64,000 nucleotides of DNA from Cyanodermella asteris (lineage: Eukaryota > Ascomycota > Lecanoromycetes > Ostropales > Stictidaceae), in NCBI GenBank assembly GCA_900618795.1, contig UYJD01000001.1, forward strand, positions 1,593,162-1,657,161. Direction: 5' to 3'. Shown here piece by piece: positions 10,506 to 22,600 of this stretch. The position numbers were made by a program, and so were the translations under genes. Under the pieces are notes generated by a model. That model was not told where the DNA came from. It saw only the letters and a list, made by a program, of their open reading frames with translations, and did no database searches. The stretch's first letter is position 1, and every line of letters starts with the position of its first letter.

Positions 10506-11115
10506 TACATGGGAAGACCTATGCAGATGAAATCGTGTTCATTCTAGCTGTGTATTGGGAGAGAGGTTTCGTATGGATTTTGCAGTCCATTCAAACGTGG
10601 AGACCTTGCTGTACCGCAAATTGAATTCAACATGATCGAGTGGGCTCGTACCATATCGACGTCAGTCAAATTCGCGACAAGCAGAAGCGGACCTGTCAGA
10701 CGACTCCTCGGTTGCTTATTTCATCACAGCTTTCTTGTCGTGGGCGAAGGTGTAAGCGTGTGCCACAGCCAGGGCGTAGCACTGCACAAAGACTGCTTCG
10801 CCTTGCTATTCCAGTGACGAATGGTCGTTTTGTATCTTGTTTAGATCTCTTCTCTCCCTGCCGATGATGACTGACTGGATTGTCTTGCTACATCTTCTGG
10901 CCTCACTCTTCCATAACAACTGTGACGTGCACCTAGTGTAGATCTTTCCGCCCCGCTTTGTCCGTGATGACAGCTGTGCTCCGCTCGTTCAAACATCTTC
11001 TCACGACCGGTGTGAATAGGTTCAAAGCTCACCTCTCACGGCCGGTGATAAATGGTTGTTCTGCAGCTTGTTCGGATCTCTCACCGCCACTCTAACAACA
11101 CGAAGTTCCCATCTT
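10506..11115. other. Convergent intergenic region with degenerate short repeats
   Basis: No gene is seen between the protease and antiporter 3' ends. Two stretches resemble each other (around 10817-10860 and 11048-11090, both with ATGGT.GTT.TG....TTGTT..GATCTCT), and CACGACCGGTGT / CACGGCCGGTGA pairs occur near 11000-11045, suggesting a decayed tandem repeat. Confidence 0.35.
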
Positions 11116-12902
11116 TTATTCGGATCTCCTCGCTAGCGTGGCAACCACTGACTCTCCATCTTGTTGTTCCAAGTTCACCGCTGCCGAAGACAAAGCCCAG
11201 GTCGTTGGCTGAGGTGGTGTGCCAGGATCTCGACGATTGAGTGGACGGCGCTGACGAAGTTCGTCTCCTGGCCGCGTTTGTGTCTGAATGTGAAGGGCTG
11301 TTGGGTCACCCGTATCTCTCGATTCTGATATTACATTGGAAATGGTCCTTGGAATGTGATAGCCCACCTTCCCCAGTGGAATTGAGATGCCGTGAACCAC
11401 CTGAGAATATTAGCACTTGGAGGGACGTCTCACAGATGGACGTACGATTGAGCAGACAGCCAAAAACCAGATAATGACCGTCATCTTCTCTCCCAATTCC
11501 TCCGCATCTGGTCTCACCTCGCCGTCCACGGTGATTTTGCCCAGGAACTCCAACCCCACATAGAGGTAGAAGACTGCACCGACACCAATAGGCCCAAAGA
11601 AACCGACGAACAATGCTTGTTTGAAATGCTCAATCTGGTGAATTTGACGATGCATCGCGAGCACTACAGGAAGACGCCGAAGCAGCAGAATCAAAAGTCC
11701 CAGCGGTATGAGACGTTGTCTGGGTACTAGGAAGCTGTCGCCAAAAGACTGCCATGGAGCTGTTGCCCCAAACCACATGAAGATGGCGAGATTGAAGAGC
11801 ATGTCGATCGTAGGCTGTAACGAATCGTCGAGCGTCTCGAGGCGGAACCAGTCACTGTGCGTGTTAGCTGTTGTCGTACGTGAGATGGTCGACTTACTCG
11901 ATCGTAAAGACATTTCCAGCAATAAAGCAAGCAAGGATATCGTCGCTCCCTATCATGCCGCAGGTGCCGACGATGAAAAGCTGCCCTGTTAGTGTCATGT
12001 CAAAGGCGCGGAACATGTACATACTGCCAAAGCGAATGCAAAAACGAGAAAGCTCTCCCTGTCGACGAGTTGCTTTTCCTCGGCAAAATGTAGGAGCTCC
12101 TTTGCAATCCAGCCAACAACCGCTCCGTAGAGTGTACCGAGAACGATTTGATATCCCCACGTTTCGCCGAACCAGAGACCCATGGCGGTTCCTGCATCTC
12201 CACCCGCTCCGGGACCAGTGTACTTGATTAAGAAGAGCGCAAAGTACAGAAACGGATAGCCAAGACCGTCATTTGCTCCAGACTCGGCGATGATGATTTT
12301 TTGGAGCTCTTTGGGAACATTCTTGTCTGCAAATTTGCCTTTGACGATACTGTTGGAAAGCACCGGATCGGTAGGTGTTACGCAGGCGCCTATTGCGAGA
12401 GCGTGTAGGAATGGTGTGTGAGGAATGAGGCCGAAGATGAGGAGACTTGATACGAGCCACATTCCGATCATTCCGGGTCCGAGGAGGTACACTAGGCTCT
12501 TCCATTCTGTGAGGAGATATCTACTGGGAAGCTGCACCCCAGCGAGGACGAGCTGCACGCCGAGAACAAGTCGGCAAAAGTATCTGGTGATTACCGCAAG
12601 ATTTTCCTCCTTTCCGAGGGCATAGTCGAGCGGCTTGATCCATCCGAAGGCATGAGGGGAGACGATGATGCCAAAGAGCAGTGAAATGACTGGTTTGTCA
12701 GTGTGGGGTTGTGCTTGTGAGCTCGGGACGTACGAGCTTCTGATAAGTATAGTCGTTCCTTGCCTGTGATTGTCAGGGTTGTGGACAGTGGTGGGTGGAT
12801 TTTCGACTCACAAAAATACGACACGAGCCCAAATAACGCCACGAAGCCACCCAGAGTCGCACACACGGTGTTGAAGTCTGTGAGTTCAAGAAGCTCAAAC
12901 AT
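11116..12902 (-). CDS. Na+/H+ antiporter, fungal Nha1/Sod2 type
   Basis: Spliced model: complement(11116-11400, 11446-11854, 11898-11980, 12025-12689, 12734-12763, 12812-12902), 520 residues. It belongs to the cation:proton antiporter superfamily and should export Na+ (and perhaps K+) for H+ at the plasma membrane. Diagnostic family motifs are present: SLLFGIIVSPHAFG, the ion-binding region CVTPTDPVLSNSIV, AESGANDGLGYPFL, and FIVGTCGMIGSDDILACFIAGN with its Asp pair. There are about 12 hydrophobic segments. The cytosolic tail after VHGISIPLGKVGYHIPRT is only about 75 residues, much shorter than in yeast Nha1 and closer to Sod2. A 30-nt exon (12734-12763) bridges the first two membrane segments. 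Donor and acceptor phases agree throughout. Confidence 0.9.
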
Positions 12903-13034
12903 GGTGAAGTTTGTTGAAGTCGAGGTAAGGATCTAGCCTCTATCTCAAACGGGACTACGCTGCGTCATATGAAAGGTTGCGTGGGGCTGCCCAAAGCTGA
13001 AGGCCATTGACGATTGAACGCTTGAACGAATACA

Positions 13035-13420
13035 GACTAAAAACCTCTCGCTGTCATGCAAAGTCGGCCCGAAAATATGATCTCGCTGAGTGTTTGACCA
13101 CCGCAGATCAAAATTGCTCTCACTGTCATGCGAATTCGGCCAACAAGTAACATCGCTTCATGAATCGTGATTCGTAAATCGACCGTTCTATGGAGTATCC
13201 CCGACGCGTAGCTGAACAACAGCTTCCAAAGTCCTCTCTTCGCTATCATGCGAACGTTGTACCGTCACAGACCTGCGCTGCCTCTTGTGACCCTTCAGCG
13301 AATCGATAGCTTCCAAGGTCTTTTATCGCCGTCATGCGAATCGACACCGTCGCTCAAGCCTGCCCCGTATCTTCCTGTGACTCTTCTGCGAATCGATAGC
13401 TTCCTGCCAGCCTTGTCTCC
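13035..13420 (+). repeat. Decayed tandem repeat, units of about 70-120 bp
   Basis: The word TCATGCGAA or a close variant recurs at 13054, 13126, 13246 and 13332. The last two units share AGCTTCCAA.GTC upstream and ACCGTC.C...CCTGC downstream, ending in CGAATCGATAGCTTCC at about 13299 and 13391. It lies between the antiporter promoter and the RNase H1 3' end. Spacing is uneven, so the array is degenerate. Confidence 0.6.
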
Positions 13421-13542
13421 AAAATTCTACGCCGTTCCTGTGAGTCCTTGCTCAGTCTGTTTGACACCCTTGGCATCACCGTCTGATCCTCCCCGTCCGT
13501 CGAATCACCTTCATCCCTGTAAGTTGGCTCAACTCGATCGGT

Positions 13543-14553
13543 TCATCCGGATTGTTCACCACCGTTCGCACTGCCCTGTGCAAGCAAACCTTCACCACCC
13601 TTCTTCGCGCCGCCCTGTGCAAGCAAATCTGCTGCGATGTTCCCCTCATCCGTCGAATGCCCTTTTGTCCACGTGAATCTTGTCTTTGCGCCCTCCTTTT
13701 GCCGCTGCTCAATCTTCTGAACAATCGATTCGACTAGATCTTTGTTCTCCACCGCTTTGCCTGCTGTGTTCTTCCATCCATTGCGGCGCCACTTTACAAA
13801 CCAGTCCGTCACACAATTGATCGAGTACCGGCTATCGGTTATGATCTCGACCTCCCGATCTCGTGGCACCGCATCGAGCGCTCGCTGTATCGCCGTCAAC
13901 TCCGCCCGCTGGTTTGTCTGGCGCGCTCCAGGAAGCGGCTCGGATAGGTTGCGGTCATCTCCCGGCCCAAAGTATACCCCAAGCCCTGCTACCGCGCCTT
14001 TCCGTCCATTGCCCAGTGAGCTGCCATCGGTGTAGATGCGGATTATGCCGTTGGACGGTACAGCCTGCAGCTTGGTTGCCGCCGCTTGGAGGGGCGTCTT
14101 TTTGACATCCTTGCCGGTCGTCGGATCGAGTATTCGCGTCGCGTCGAAGCCGTCCTCCGTAAGCGGGCCGATGGTGTCGTCCTTCGGCCTCTTTGCGTCC
14201 GGCTCGTCCAAGTAGAGCTGTGCCTCTGTGCGGGTTGCGAATGCTTTGTGGCGCGGCTTCGGCCAGCCGTCAATCTGTGCGCGTGCCGTCACCCAGTCGG
14301 TGTAGATACCCGGGCTGCGCCCGGATTTGACTGCGTAGAACTTGGATGGCGTCGTCGTGGCCTGCCCGGTCATGAACTTTTGCGCTTCGTTCAGGCTGGG
14401 GAAGGCTTTGAAGATTGCGCCCTTATGCCCAGTGATTTGGACTCTGCACTCATCCCAGGTGTTGTAGATTCCAGGCGCCTTGCCGATCCGGACTGCGTAG
14501 AACTTGGGATTCGCGGTCGCACGCTTGCGTTTCGTTCCGGTAGCTTCACTCAT
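13543..14553 (-). CDS. RNH1: Ribonuclease H1 with two hybrid-binding domains
   Basis: Intron-less, 336 residues from ATG 14553. Two N-terminal hybrid-binding (viroplasmin-like) domains begin with FYAVRIGKAPGIYNTWDEC (about residue 18) and FYAVKSGRSPGIYTDWVTA (about residue 72). A catalytic RNase H domain spans about 165-310: IYTDGSSLGNG (first Asp), NQRAELTAI (Glu), IITDSRYSINC (Asp) and GHSTDEGNIAADLLA (His and last Asp). The enzyme cuts RNA in RNA:DNA hybrids, removing R-loops and primers in the nucleus and, in many species, mitochondria. The loop reads GHSTDEGN, not the common GHxGxxGNE form, but the catalytic residues are all present. The tail repeats the short words LLAQG and GGAKKGG. 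Complete. Confidence 0.93.
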   Translation of the reverse strand: MSEATGTKRKRATANPKFYAVRIGKAPGIYNTWDECRVQITGHKGAIFKAFPSLNEAQKFMTGQATTTPSKFYAVKSGRSPGIYTDWVTARAQIDGWPKPRHKAFATRTEAQLYLDEPDAKRPKDDTIGPLTEDGFDATRILDPTTGKDVKKTPLQAAATKLQAVPSNGIIRIYTDGSSLGNGRKGAVAGLGVYFGPGDDRNLSEPLPGARQTNQRAELTAIQRALDAVPRDREVEIITDSRYSINCVTDWFVKWRRNGWKNTAGKAVENKDLVESIVQKIEQRQKEGAKTRFTWTKGHSTDEGNIAADLLAQGGAKKGGEGLLAQGSANGGEQSG

Positions 14554-16113
14554 GCTGACGAGGTGCTGGAAGATGCCTCGGACGGCAGCGAAGAGTCGTG
14601 AGTCCGGCAGGGTGGGTGAGGTTGGTGTTGCGATGCTGGCTCACAATCGCGGAAGAGTGGAGAGCTTGCAGAGCGCTCCCGACCGCAAATGGCCAAGGTA
14701 CGGCGGAGTGTTCGGCCGATCGGGGGTGGGTTGCGCCAAAGGCGGGTAAGGAAAAGTCGCGCAGCGAGCCCTGGAACGTCTACTACCATCCTCGTAGCTA
14801 CTTCTATGGGCACTGCTTAAGCTTCTCATGGAAGTAGATGATGGCGTACTTTATGAAGTACTACTGGAAATCGATATCTAAGTCGTTCACGAAGAATATG
14901 CATAGATGTTCACATCCGTGTATACGCCGCGACTTTTGTTTACCCGTCGTGCGCCGCTCCCAAATAGGATGTTTCCAGTCTCCATGGACACATCTGCTAA
15001 GTGCCTGCCTACGAGGGCAGCTCCGTCACTTTCGCTCTTCTGAAGGTTTGAAGCGCATCCTTCAAATTGCACGATAAAGGTGGGTAAATTTCCACTTTTC
15101 GTTGTTTGAACGCGCCCATACTCGACTTGAGAGCGGTCCTCCCAGCTTGGGATCTGGAAGTCGCTCTCGCACTATCTACTGTCCCTGTCTACCGCTTTTT
15201 ATGCTCCCCTATTTCCTTTGTCTCGTCTAAGGCCAGGCGAATATGTGAGCGCATAGTCTTTGGAGTTGCGGGCCGTATATCATTTTCGATTCACTTGGGT
15301 CATGTTTGACCTTCCCCAGCCGCGAGCCGTGGTCTATGCGCCCGGCTCAATACATCATTAGATAGCGCTTACTACGCTGATCAAAATTGTGCATTGTTCT
15401 TCTGTTGGACATATGTGGGAGATGCAGAATCATCACATGTAGGTTATTCTGACCACATGTGGCTGCACAACGCGCGCACCGCATTTTGTCTACACTTTTT
15501 TAAGTCCGGGTGTTGCAGATTTCACGCTCAATGTTCTGATACATTTTGTTCATTGTGCGCATCAGTAATGGTAATGTGCGAGCCATGGATCGATTGGCAT
15601 CAAGGGAGAGACCTCTCGAGAGCATATCACGTGAGCGACCGGCGCACGAGCCTTGCTGCACCGCGCAGCATTGTGCCTCTTGTTTTTCGCTGTTGAGCCA
15701 TGTCAAAGGCTCTTCTTCTGGATCAGGTTCTCCTTCGTGGCAATGCGCCGTCACGATTCCGATTTTTGCGCTCTGGGTTTTGTTCTTGGTGTTCGGTCTT
15801 GTCTCTGGTCTGTTTTGTCTTCCTTCTTCTTTCCGCCGCGTCTTTCGGTCGTTTCGGGCTGTTTGTCGTCGTCGGCTTGCTGTTGGAGCATGCCGCGATG
15901 GTTTCCTTGTCGCTTGAGTCTGTTTTGCTTCTCCGGCGGTGATTCTTTATCCGCCGCCCTGTTAGTTTCGGTTTTCGCTTCCCTTTCTTTGTTCCTGTTC
16001 CGGCAGCGTCGCCTTTGTATCGAGGCTTCCATGTTCTCGATGGTTTCGTTACCTTTCTTTGCCTTTGTTGCAAGATTGAGAAGTGGTGAAGATGGAGGAC
16101 GGCAGAGTGTTAA
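14554..16113. other. Intergenic region with an adenine-poor tract, no gene established
   Basis: The first 1.1 kb holds only short frames and the likely RNase H1 promoter. From about 15690 to 16080 the plus strand is nearly free of A, with no A at all between 15763 and 15886. This opens long frames on both strands: a Leu/Val/Phe-rich one on plus (15653-16273) and a Lys/Arg/Glu-rich one on minus (15723-16073). I treat these as products of base skew, but a small disordered minus-strand protein cannot be excluded. Confidence 0.4.
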
Positions 16114-16611
16114 TCAAACCCGTGACTTGGCGAATGTCCTGAGGGAGTTCGAAAGCGGGATCATGAGTGTTGCTGGCAAGGTTGTTGGATGGGGGAGAAG
16201 ACGCAAGAGGTCATGCTGGATAAGAACAGGTTGGTGGATTGAGGGAGAAGACGCAGGAGGCCATGCTGGATGAGGGCAGGCAGAGGTGAAGATCGGGGGC
16301 GCTTTACTAGAACATGGCGACGTGAGGTTGGTTTGCATGGCGGTGCCAGACGCAAAAACATCGTGACAGCATGGCCACCAACACGCCAAATGTGTGGACG
16401 TTTCCAGGCGTGACCTGTCAAACCCGGTGGACGCTTGAAAGCGTGCCACCCATGTCCGAATGGTCATATCGAGTGCACCAGCGGTGAACTCAAGGAGAGC
16501 TGCGATGTTCGACCTACTACCTATCACAGTATCTTGCTTCTTCTTACGCGGTTTCTTCTTTCCTTCGGCACACAGTTCTCCCACACGCTCACGACACCGC
16601 AATGAATCCAA
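16114..16611 (-). CDS. Doubtful ORF, 165 codons, partly made of a tandem duplication
   Basis: Open from ATG 16611. A basic N-terminal stretch (EGKKKPRKKKQ) precedes a region without recognisable motif. The C-terminal third comes from the 50-bp tandem repeat at 16181-16280, so the peptide words HPAWPPASSPSIHQP and QHDLLRLLPHP are related. Probably a chance frame. Confidence 0.15.
   Translation of the reverse strand: MDSLRCRERVGELCAEGKKKPRKKKQDTVIGSRSNIAALLEFTAGALDMTIRTWVARFQASTGFDRSRLETSTHLACWWPCCHDVFASGTAMQTNLTSPCSSKAPPIFTSACPHPAWPPASSPSIHQPVLIQHDLLRLLPHPTTLPATLMIPLSNSLRTFAKSRV
16181..16280 (+). repeat. Two-copy 50-bp tandem repeat with one-directional transitions
   Basis: Units 16181-16230 and 16231-16280. 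In the last 36 bases of the unit (GAGAAGACGCA.GAGG.CATGCTGGAT.AG..CAGG) five positions differ; all are transitions with A or T in the first copy and G or C in the second. Confidence 0.8.
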
Positions 16612-19600
16612 TTAACGTGTTCCAATTTGATGCTTTTGAGTCACAGCAAATGAAAGAGCAGAACGACAATAATTCACCCACGTAAAGGTAGCTGCAATGT
16701 GCTGCAATGAATCACCAAAGTGCGCTGACTTTGTAATGCGTCATTAAAGACTCATTACTTTGCTGCATTACAAAACCGCGCGATTGCACCATTTGTTGCG
16801 CTCGATTCTGCCCTCGTTGCATTGAGGATTTTGCTGCTGTTTGCAATCATCTGTGCAGCTTCTGTCGCTGGACTGCAGAGAAGATCTTGCAAGTCTGAAG
16901 TTCAGTACCGACACTATAGTAAAAGGAGAAGCGATACGACCTCGTAAGAACCAAGATGAGACGACGCAAAGGTGTAGTAGCCTTGCATGAGAGCATGCCA
17001 TGATGCGTCGTTACAAACATGCAATATTGCCGTGACGTGAGGCCGAACACTTGTAGAATGAATACTCATTGCTGGGAAACGTGTTTACAATCTGCACAAC
17101 TGAGAAGCAGTCAATACTAATTGTCTTTGAGCAACAGGATGTTGTAAGGCTACCAATATAGTACAGACATAGCCGAGGCTATTTTCGTCAGGGATTTGCG
17201 GCGAGTTGCAGGTTTCCAAATGGGAAATACACTGCAGTATGCAGAAGAAGTCGCAACAAGATTGTGCCGAGATGGAGACACAGCCGCTGGTCTCGAAGCT
17301 GTACTACGGTGAAAGTGCTTCCGCCGTTTGAAATTGGCTGAGGCTTGCTGAAGTGCTTTCGTTTTGGAAGCTTGAAGCGCTATTTCTCTGAAGGGCCAGT
17401 ATATTGCGTACGAATTCAGATGATGCAGTAGTTGCCAATTGCAACGCAACAGTTCGCTGTGCACGAAGACCTATGATCAGAAGCCACTCGCAATTTGTGA
17501 CAAGGGAGACGATATTATGATATTGCAATTAGTCAACAGATGACAGGCTCGATGCTGATGACACGTTCGAGTCTTCATAGCCAATGAAAGGCAGCCGATG
17601 GCGGTGTAGACTCAATCTATGCAATCCAAGAATCTGCACACTTCAAAGTTGAAAGCGACGATTGGTTTGGCGCAGATGCATTAGATCTTCTTTGTTACAC
17701 TTGGATCATTCTTGCGTTGCACTGTTGCATCAGGTTTACGTAGGTAAGCTGTTGCAGTTTTGTACTACACTTAGTAAGGCAAGAAAAGATGCTCTTCAAA
17801 ATCGAGATTGTACGTAGCGTTTTAATCTTGCGCTGTAAAGCAAGCTTAGTAATTTTATTACGTGCACAGCTATTGCATGAGCAGAGCTGCAACAGCTTGC
17901 TTATGCTAGGATAGCCAAAGTGCAATAATGGAATTGTACCTCAGCAGAACAACGCCATTTTGCGGCAATGCAATGTTGCAATAGTGCAATTGCAGCCTGT
18001 AGCCGCGCTTTACCGCCGCAACATTCTATCACTGCAAGCGCACTAACTTTTGAGTCTGTTACTGTGGTCTGCAATTCGTACAATGCATATTTAATTTTGT
18101 CATACACACAACAACGCACTGAATGTTGCTTCATAAACTACGTTGGAGCTTGCGCTACATAATGCGCTTGACACTACATTGGACGATACACTTGAAGACG
18201 TTGCGCTCGTTTTTGCTTTCAAAGCTGAGTTGCAAATCATGTGGATTGCGGTGATTACCTCGCTCCGACGGATGTTGCAGAAGGTGCTATAAGGACCGGC
18301 AGCAGCGATGCAATGAAAGCTTGTGATTTTCAGTACGTGACAGTATAACGTTTACATAATGCAGTCTTGCAATATGCAATGATATCTGAGTGTTTTATCA
18401 AGACCTAGCCACTGTCTTCCTCGTGTACAGGAATCCTAAGAATAGCATTGCAAAACATCTTCCAGCAAGATCGAGTTTGGAAAGAAGGCAATGGCATGAG
18501 ATTCTGTCTGGCTAAATTTTGCAGCTTGTTTGAGATGAAGACACCAAGCAAGGATCGGCAGAAATTCTGTAGCTAAGCTAAGAAATTTTAGACAGAAAGT
18601 CAAGTGTAGTTGCATCTAGATCTCAAGAGTCGAAACTGTCGCAATTTCTACCAGCGCGCGATAAAGTGTGGTGCACCCGAGACAGTGCTGCAAGTCATGA
18701 GAGCCAACTGGATGATCAATGTGTAACATGAGCACATAGTATCACACCTTTGGCTGCAGGAGCTTGTCATTCTAAACTCTGATCACAGTTTCGACATTGT
18801 CTTGCCAGGACCATGTAGTGCAGCTAAGAAGTATCGAGACGAATTTGTCAAGGAAGCAGCGCTGGCAATGTGAGCTCTCAAATCTATGAAATGTCCTCCA
18901 CTTTAATCTGATTATGACAGAAACGAATCTATAGAGTTAGGGTACTCTGCTTGAATAATCAGCCGGCGTGAGCTGTCAGCAAGGTGTGATGCGCAGGAAC
19001 CACAAGATGCTGTTTCGACGTTGCAACAGTGCAATACTGAAGTTGCGAAATAGGTAAAGTTACATGCATCAACACCTTATCCTATCATGAGTAGGTAGGC
19101 CAACGCACGGATTCTTGAACTCATAACTGCAGTCCTTTCTTGCATTGTACGCCGCGTCAAGTGCTACATCAAGAGCTGCAACATGTCAAATGTTGCAATG
19201 CATATTGCACTCAATGCTGCTGAGCTTTGGATAAGATTTTGCATCAGATGTTGACACCTAAATATGGCTCCGAATGCTGCGATCAAATTTGCTCAACAGG
19301 AAAAAAAAATTCATTGATGTAGCGTCACAAGCTTCTACAGGTTCCAGATCCTTTCCAGTGCAAGACAGCCACTTGCAGCATGCGCTTTCACCGCAGTTGC
19401 TACCTAACGTAGAGCTGAATACGTGATGCATGCGTTTACAAACGAGGCTGGATCTTGTATAGTCTGCTACGTATCAGACCGAAGTGGATCTTGACTGTGT
19501 TGCGATACCGTAGACATAGCAGCACTTTTTTGCCACTTGCCACATTTCATATTTTACAACTGAGAAACTTTCAGATCTCGCGGCTCCCATACTGAGACCT

Positions 19601-22600
19601 GACATGACTTGAATCAATACTGCATCGGCATATGCGTTGACTGACATTGCAATCAAGAAAATGAACGAGCCTGCTTTTGAAACGTCAGTCGGTGTACTGT
19701 CGCTGCAACAACACATTGACTTGTTAAGAAAGTAGGTAAGCATTGTGTCTTGACTGCACTGATACTCGTGTGTGTGATCTTCAGCTTAGTGGAGACATTG
19801 CTTAGCTCCTGTGCACTTTTTATTTCAGCGTCATGATCATTCTACTACGCTGGAACTCTGTCACGCAATCAAGTTCAACAACAAGAAATTGACTCTGTCT
19901 AGTGCGCGGCCGTCCAAGGAGCAGGCCAATCAGTAGAGCACCTGCATAGAAACACTAGGATGTGCAGTCTTGACAGCGTGGGCGTTGTGGGCTGTTGCCG
20001 GAATATTGCGACGGGTGCGCTCAGTTGTTCAGCGGCCTCGCAGCCTCACGAACAACGGCGCCTTGTTGCTACATGTGTATGATGCTCTCTTGTCACAAGT
20101 TGTTGAGTTTCAAGACTTTACCTGCCTGAAGAAACAGCCACAAGGCTCAAAGTGACGATCGATTTCGTTTTGATATGTCGCAAAGTATTGTAGACTTTGC
20201 TTGATGCTTACAAATACAGCTTTCAAGACATGACTAACCGGCACTTGCGTCGCGGTTCTTGACATGAAGCTGAGATCACGGCACTGAACAGCAGCAAGAT
20301 CCATTTTGTTTGCGAGAAAACAATACGGTAGTAGTTAGATGACAAGCGTTTGCGGCAGCATAATCAGATCTATTACAGGAAACTTCTGAGTTGATGGACT
20401 TGCTTTGCATTGTTGAGAACTCGAGACTACCTGAGTGATGCTGGTCCAACAAGTTGCCATGTACGTAACTTTTAAATTGCAAGTTCGCACGTTTGAATAC
20501 CATTTGCTGCTGAGTTGAAGGCATAGCGACTCCGTAGACTTGCAAAGACTCAAATTGCCTGCCCGACAAACTTCTTGCGCAGACAGCTACGGAGACCTCC
20601 GGCTGCTCCAAGCGGATGTGTGCGGTTGCACCATTACATACTTCAATCTGGTGAATTTTGCGCTAGGCATTGCTTATAATACTGAAGCAAAAGGCTCTAC
20701 GGCCACTACGATTGCTGCACTTTGCATTTGCTAAGCTGTCAACTCACAGTGTCGTTCCAGTTCACCTGTTTAAATCATCTATGCTTGTATGTCATTGCGC
20801 TCCATTGTCAAATTTTTCTCATGTCTAGCTTACACAAAGGCCCGCTCAGGTGAATAGTTGCCCGGAAATATCTTCACTTCATCTTTCACTTGATCATTGG
20901 AACAACGCAGCCTCACATAAGAAAATAGCTGCTCAACTTGCTGCAGGCAACAACCATTACAAATTCCGGTCGATCAAGCAATGGTGTGCAGTGCACACTA
21001 GTTGTCAGACAGAACGTACATGCTGAACGATGGATGAAAGCTGAACGATGGATGAAAGCTGAACGGTGAGCAAAAGCTGAGTAGCAACTGTGTGTTGATC
21101 GTTACAGAATTGCTACAAGTACTGAGCGAGCACAACATAGCATTCTAAGGATAGATGGTCAACACATTAGCATTGTTCACACCGAAGTCATCTGAGTGCA
21201 ATGTGTGAAGTCCTACCGTTTGTGCTGATGTCTAGAGACTGCAGACACAATCATGGCGGTAGTTTGCAAGTGAACAAGCATTGCAGTGTTTTTCCACTGT
21301 CTGAATCGGCGATAGTGCTGTCCAGACAGACCACTGCACTCTTACTTGCACTGTAAGCTACAGACTTGTCACCAGCAGAGGTGTTTGTTACTGCGACGTT
21401 TGCTTGTCTTGCCTTGCCTTGCTGTGCTGACAAGACCTTCCATCAGGGAGCTTGCATCTATGGCTGCATTGCTTATTACAGCAAGCGGCGCTCATCAGCT
21501 TCTTTTGAGTCTCAAAGCTTTGCGTAGGTTTCGAATTGATGAAGATAGTTGGTTGCAGCACTGCACCTTCTCTCTTAGAATGCATGTGATCTTGATGCTA
21601 TTGAGCAGTCCGCTACAGTATTACATGTACTCAGTTCAAGCTTGAAAAGATTCCAGGCACTCGAAAGATGCTTCTCATACATTTCAATCGAGGATTATGT
21701 CGCTTTGGATCGCCGCAAACAGGCTGCTCACCTCAAAAGCCCACAAAGCACTCATACTAACGTTTCCAGCAGATTTGAATCTACATCTGTTTTTGCATAA
21801 CGGTCGCAAATCTGGTCACAAGTCGAGCAGATGAGAAGAACTTGGTTTGCTTTCAACAAGAATACTTGACAGACCTCGTATGGCAGAAGCTCTATGCACT
21901 CTTACACAAGCTTGTAACGGCACTGCAATGTTTCAAAACGGCACCTGAGATGTCGTGGTAAGTCAGGCAACTCAAATAGTTGTCTACGCAAATCGCATCA
22001 TGTTCCATAGCGAAATCAGCTTGCGAAAACCATTTCACTTGCTTTCTTTCATTTCAATAGCTTCAGCAAGTGCTCACTACGCCCATAAGTTGCTCAAAAC
22101 TGCCTCTTTCTAGCGCCGTATTGTGTCTGATCTTGCAATCTTAATGTGCATTGGTAGCCGCTTGCGTTTTCAACAGGAAAAGGTCATGTTGGGAGCATAT
22201 GGGCACACAAAATGTTTTCAAAATGCCCAAAGCTCCATACAGTAGCGAGGGTGAAGTAGTTGAAATGAAGCACATGTCTTGCGCTGGGAGATTCAATCAT
22301 CTAGCACTTCAATGGAGCTGCAGAGGATACTGCATGCTCGAATCAGTTTTGGCTCTGAGCATGACTAGACACACAAGACTTGGGCACGAGATGCAACTGA
22401 ACCTGCCCACATTGTCATCCTACGCAAGAGAGCAATGCACCTTCCACACATCATGACAAAGGATGTCTTTACCCCTCTTTCTCGTACAATCATTGCAACG
22501 ATATGTTGCCTTTTGCTTGTGAAACGGCAAGTACAATCTCACCAATCGTCGCATTACAATGCAGCGCGGCAAATTGATGCCCTTGAATCCGCTATCACCA

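Noticed and set aside
15653-16273. 206-codon hydrophobic ORF that could be a membrane protein
   Set aside because: Base skew (almost no A) explains the open frame; no motif, no splice support.
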